From: Blastocatellia bacterium
GTDB lineage: Bacteria; Acidobacteriota; Blastocatellia; Pyrinomonadales; Pyrinomonadaceae
Reading direction: 5' to 3'
Assembly: GCA_016789265.1 (NCBI GenBank)
Contig: JAEUQK010000009.1
Coordinates: 1-64,000 of the forward strand
DNA length: 64,000 nucleotides
Translations under genes and position numbers: made by a program
Shown here: in pieces, positions 63,308 to 64,000 of the stretch
Layout: each line of letters begins with the position of its first letter
Numbering within the stretch: position 1 is the first letter of the stretch
The notes under the pieces: model-generated
Told to the model about the DNA's origin: nothing
What the model saw: the letters and a program-made list of their open reading frames with translations, nothing else
Database searches by the model: none

Positions 63308-63993
63308 TATCCAATCGTAGCATTACCAATAATTCTTTGATTTCGTGAGCCCCGATACTCACCCGCGTTTTCTCCGAGCTTAATTAAGAATGGGCCGTCT
63401 ATTAGCAGGTCGATGTGAGTGAGAATGTAATCGATGTTCGGATCTTTTCGTTGGATCAATGCTTCGACGGTATAACCCGAATAGATCATGACATGCAGAC
63501 CGTGACTCCTCAGCCTGAAAACGAGTTCTGCGACTGGACCAGGTTGATCAAACGGTTCTCCGCCGAGAATTGTTACGCCGTCATTGTTGACCTGATTTCT
63601 GACGATTTCGCTGACTACTGTGGTGATCGAAACAAGAGTGCCATTCCCACGTTCGTGGGTCTGCGGAACGTAGCAGCCGGGACACCGAATTGAACAGCCT
63701 GCGACCTGGGCTACACTTCGCCTACCAGGTCCATCGACAACGGAGTTGTGGTAAAGCCGGTAAAGCCAAATCGAGTGCTTGTCTGCTTCGGTCGTCCGAT
63801 CAGGTGACGCACATTGACTTTGCAAGATCGGCAGGTTTCGTTGTGGGCGTTCCGACGGTTTTGCACAGTTTAGGTTCACACGGCGCCCTAGATCATGGGC
63901 AAGGTCATCAACTTTCTCTGCCGGAGCTTGAGAGATCTCAACCGTAACGCGGCCAACATCAGGCTCCAGCACGAAAACCATCTCGTTATTCAT
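63307..63993 (-). CDS. radical SAM (NrdG-like 4Fe-4S) protein
   Basis: 228 residues if it starts at 63993; only 7 bases of the window remain upstream, so the true start may be outside and the gene may be partial. The 4Fe-4S cluster motif Cys100-x3-Cys104-x2-Cys107 (GCSIRCPGCYVP) is intact, preceded by HNSVVDGPGRR and followed by VTILGGEPFDQPG, the pattern of activating enzymes and single-cluster radical SAM proteins. The first 75 residues are not part of the radical SAM domain and are unrecognised. No ribonucleotide reductase or glycyl-radical enzyme is next to it within the window. It is translationally coupled to the zinc-ribbon/HNH-repeat gene. Confidence 0.8.
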   Translation of the reverse strand: MNNEMVFVLEPDVGRVTVEISQAPAEKVDDLAHDLGRRVNLNCAKPSERPQRNLPILQSQCASPDRTTEADKHSIWLYRLYHNSVVDGPGRRSVAQVAGCSIRCPGCYVPQTHERGNGTLVSITTVVSEIVRNQVNNDGVTILGGEPFDQPGPVAELVFRLRSHGLHVMIYSGYTVEALIQRKDPNIDYILTHIDLLIDGPFLIKLGENAGEYRGSRNQRIIGNATIG

Positions 63994-64000
63994 TTGTACC

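Overview
The window is a stretch of bacterial chromosome, densely coded on both strands, with housekeeping genes mixed with secreted and accessory genes. Several features together point to Acidobacteriota, most likely a Blastocatellia-type relative: the DUF1800/DUF1501 secreted pair, stand-alone carboxypeptidase-regulatory-like modules, a large secreted RHS protein, transmembrane Ser/Thr kinases with Pro-rich tails, and a small bacterial microcompartment (BMC) cluster with a class II aldolase. This is an inference from gene families; no rRNA gene lies in the window.

Layout. 0.3-3 kb: a subtilisin-like secreted protease and a small secreted protein carrying the same C-terminal beta-sandwich module. 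3-9.3 kb (minus strand): biotin carboxylase, three small membrane/lipid genes, greA, pfkA and, behind a terminator, a ctp protease. 9.4-12.8 kb (plus): a glycosyltransferase overlapping pdxJ, then a secreted protein of unknown function. 12.8-23.7 kb (minus): uvrA, a YeiH-type transporter, gpmA, the accD-DinB-folC operon, inositol monophosphatase, esterase, zinc-ribbon and DUF2270 genes. 23.9-27.3 kb (plus): tadA, aqpZ between two tRNA-Ser genes, a small secreted protein, and a decayed Ser/Thr kinase. 27.3-30.7 kb (minus): pyruvate phosphate dikinase and an unknown gene. 31-35.3 kb (plus): dnaX with a nine-A slippage tract, then TPM, nucleotidyltransferase-like and LemA genes.

35.3-38.6 kb (minus): a compact BMC cluster (class II aldolase, BMC-H, three BMC-P, DoxX, and a small Cys-rich protein). 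It has no aldehyde dehydrogenase or phosphotransacylase nearby. 38.9-41.4 kb (plus): ruvA, a CPBP protease and ruvB, convergent with gyrA across a long inverted repeat. 44.2-49.2 kb: two tandem double-PilZ proteins, a Ser/Thr kinase, a small secreted protein and an HhH-GPD glycosylase. 49.5-54.1 kb (plus): DUF1800, DUF1501, pgsA. 54.5-59 kb: a 1413-residue RHS protein with a small two-helix membrane protein behind it. 59-61 kb: an RHS remnant and an unknown secreted protein.

61-64 kb: an accessory region. It starts after an intact tRNA-Thr and contains a decayed 3' half of a tRNA-Phe (a probable attachment-site scar), an excisionase-like protein, and a one-base-overlapping pair: a radical SAM protein followed by a zinc-ribbon protein with five HNH-associated repeats and no recognisable nuclease domain. 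This pair is the best candidate here for an undescribed system. The dnaX slippage site, the reduced BMC cluster and the double-PilZ pair are the other leading points of interest.
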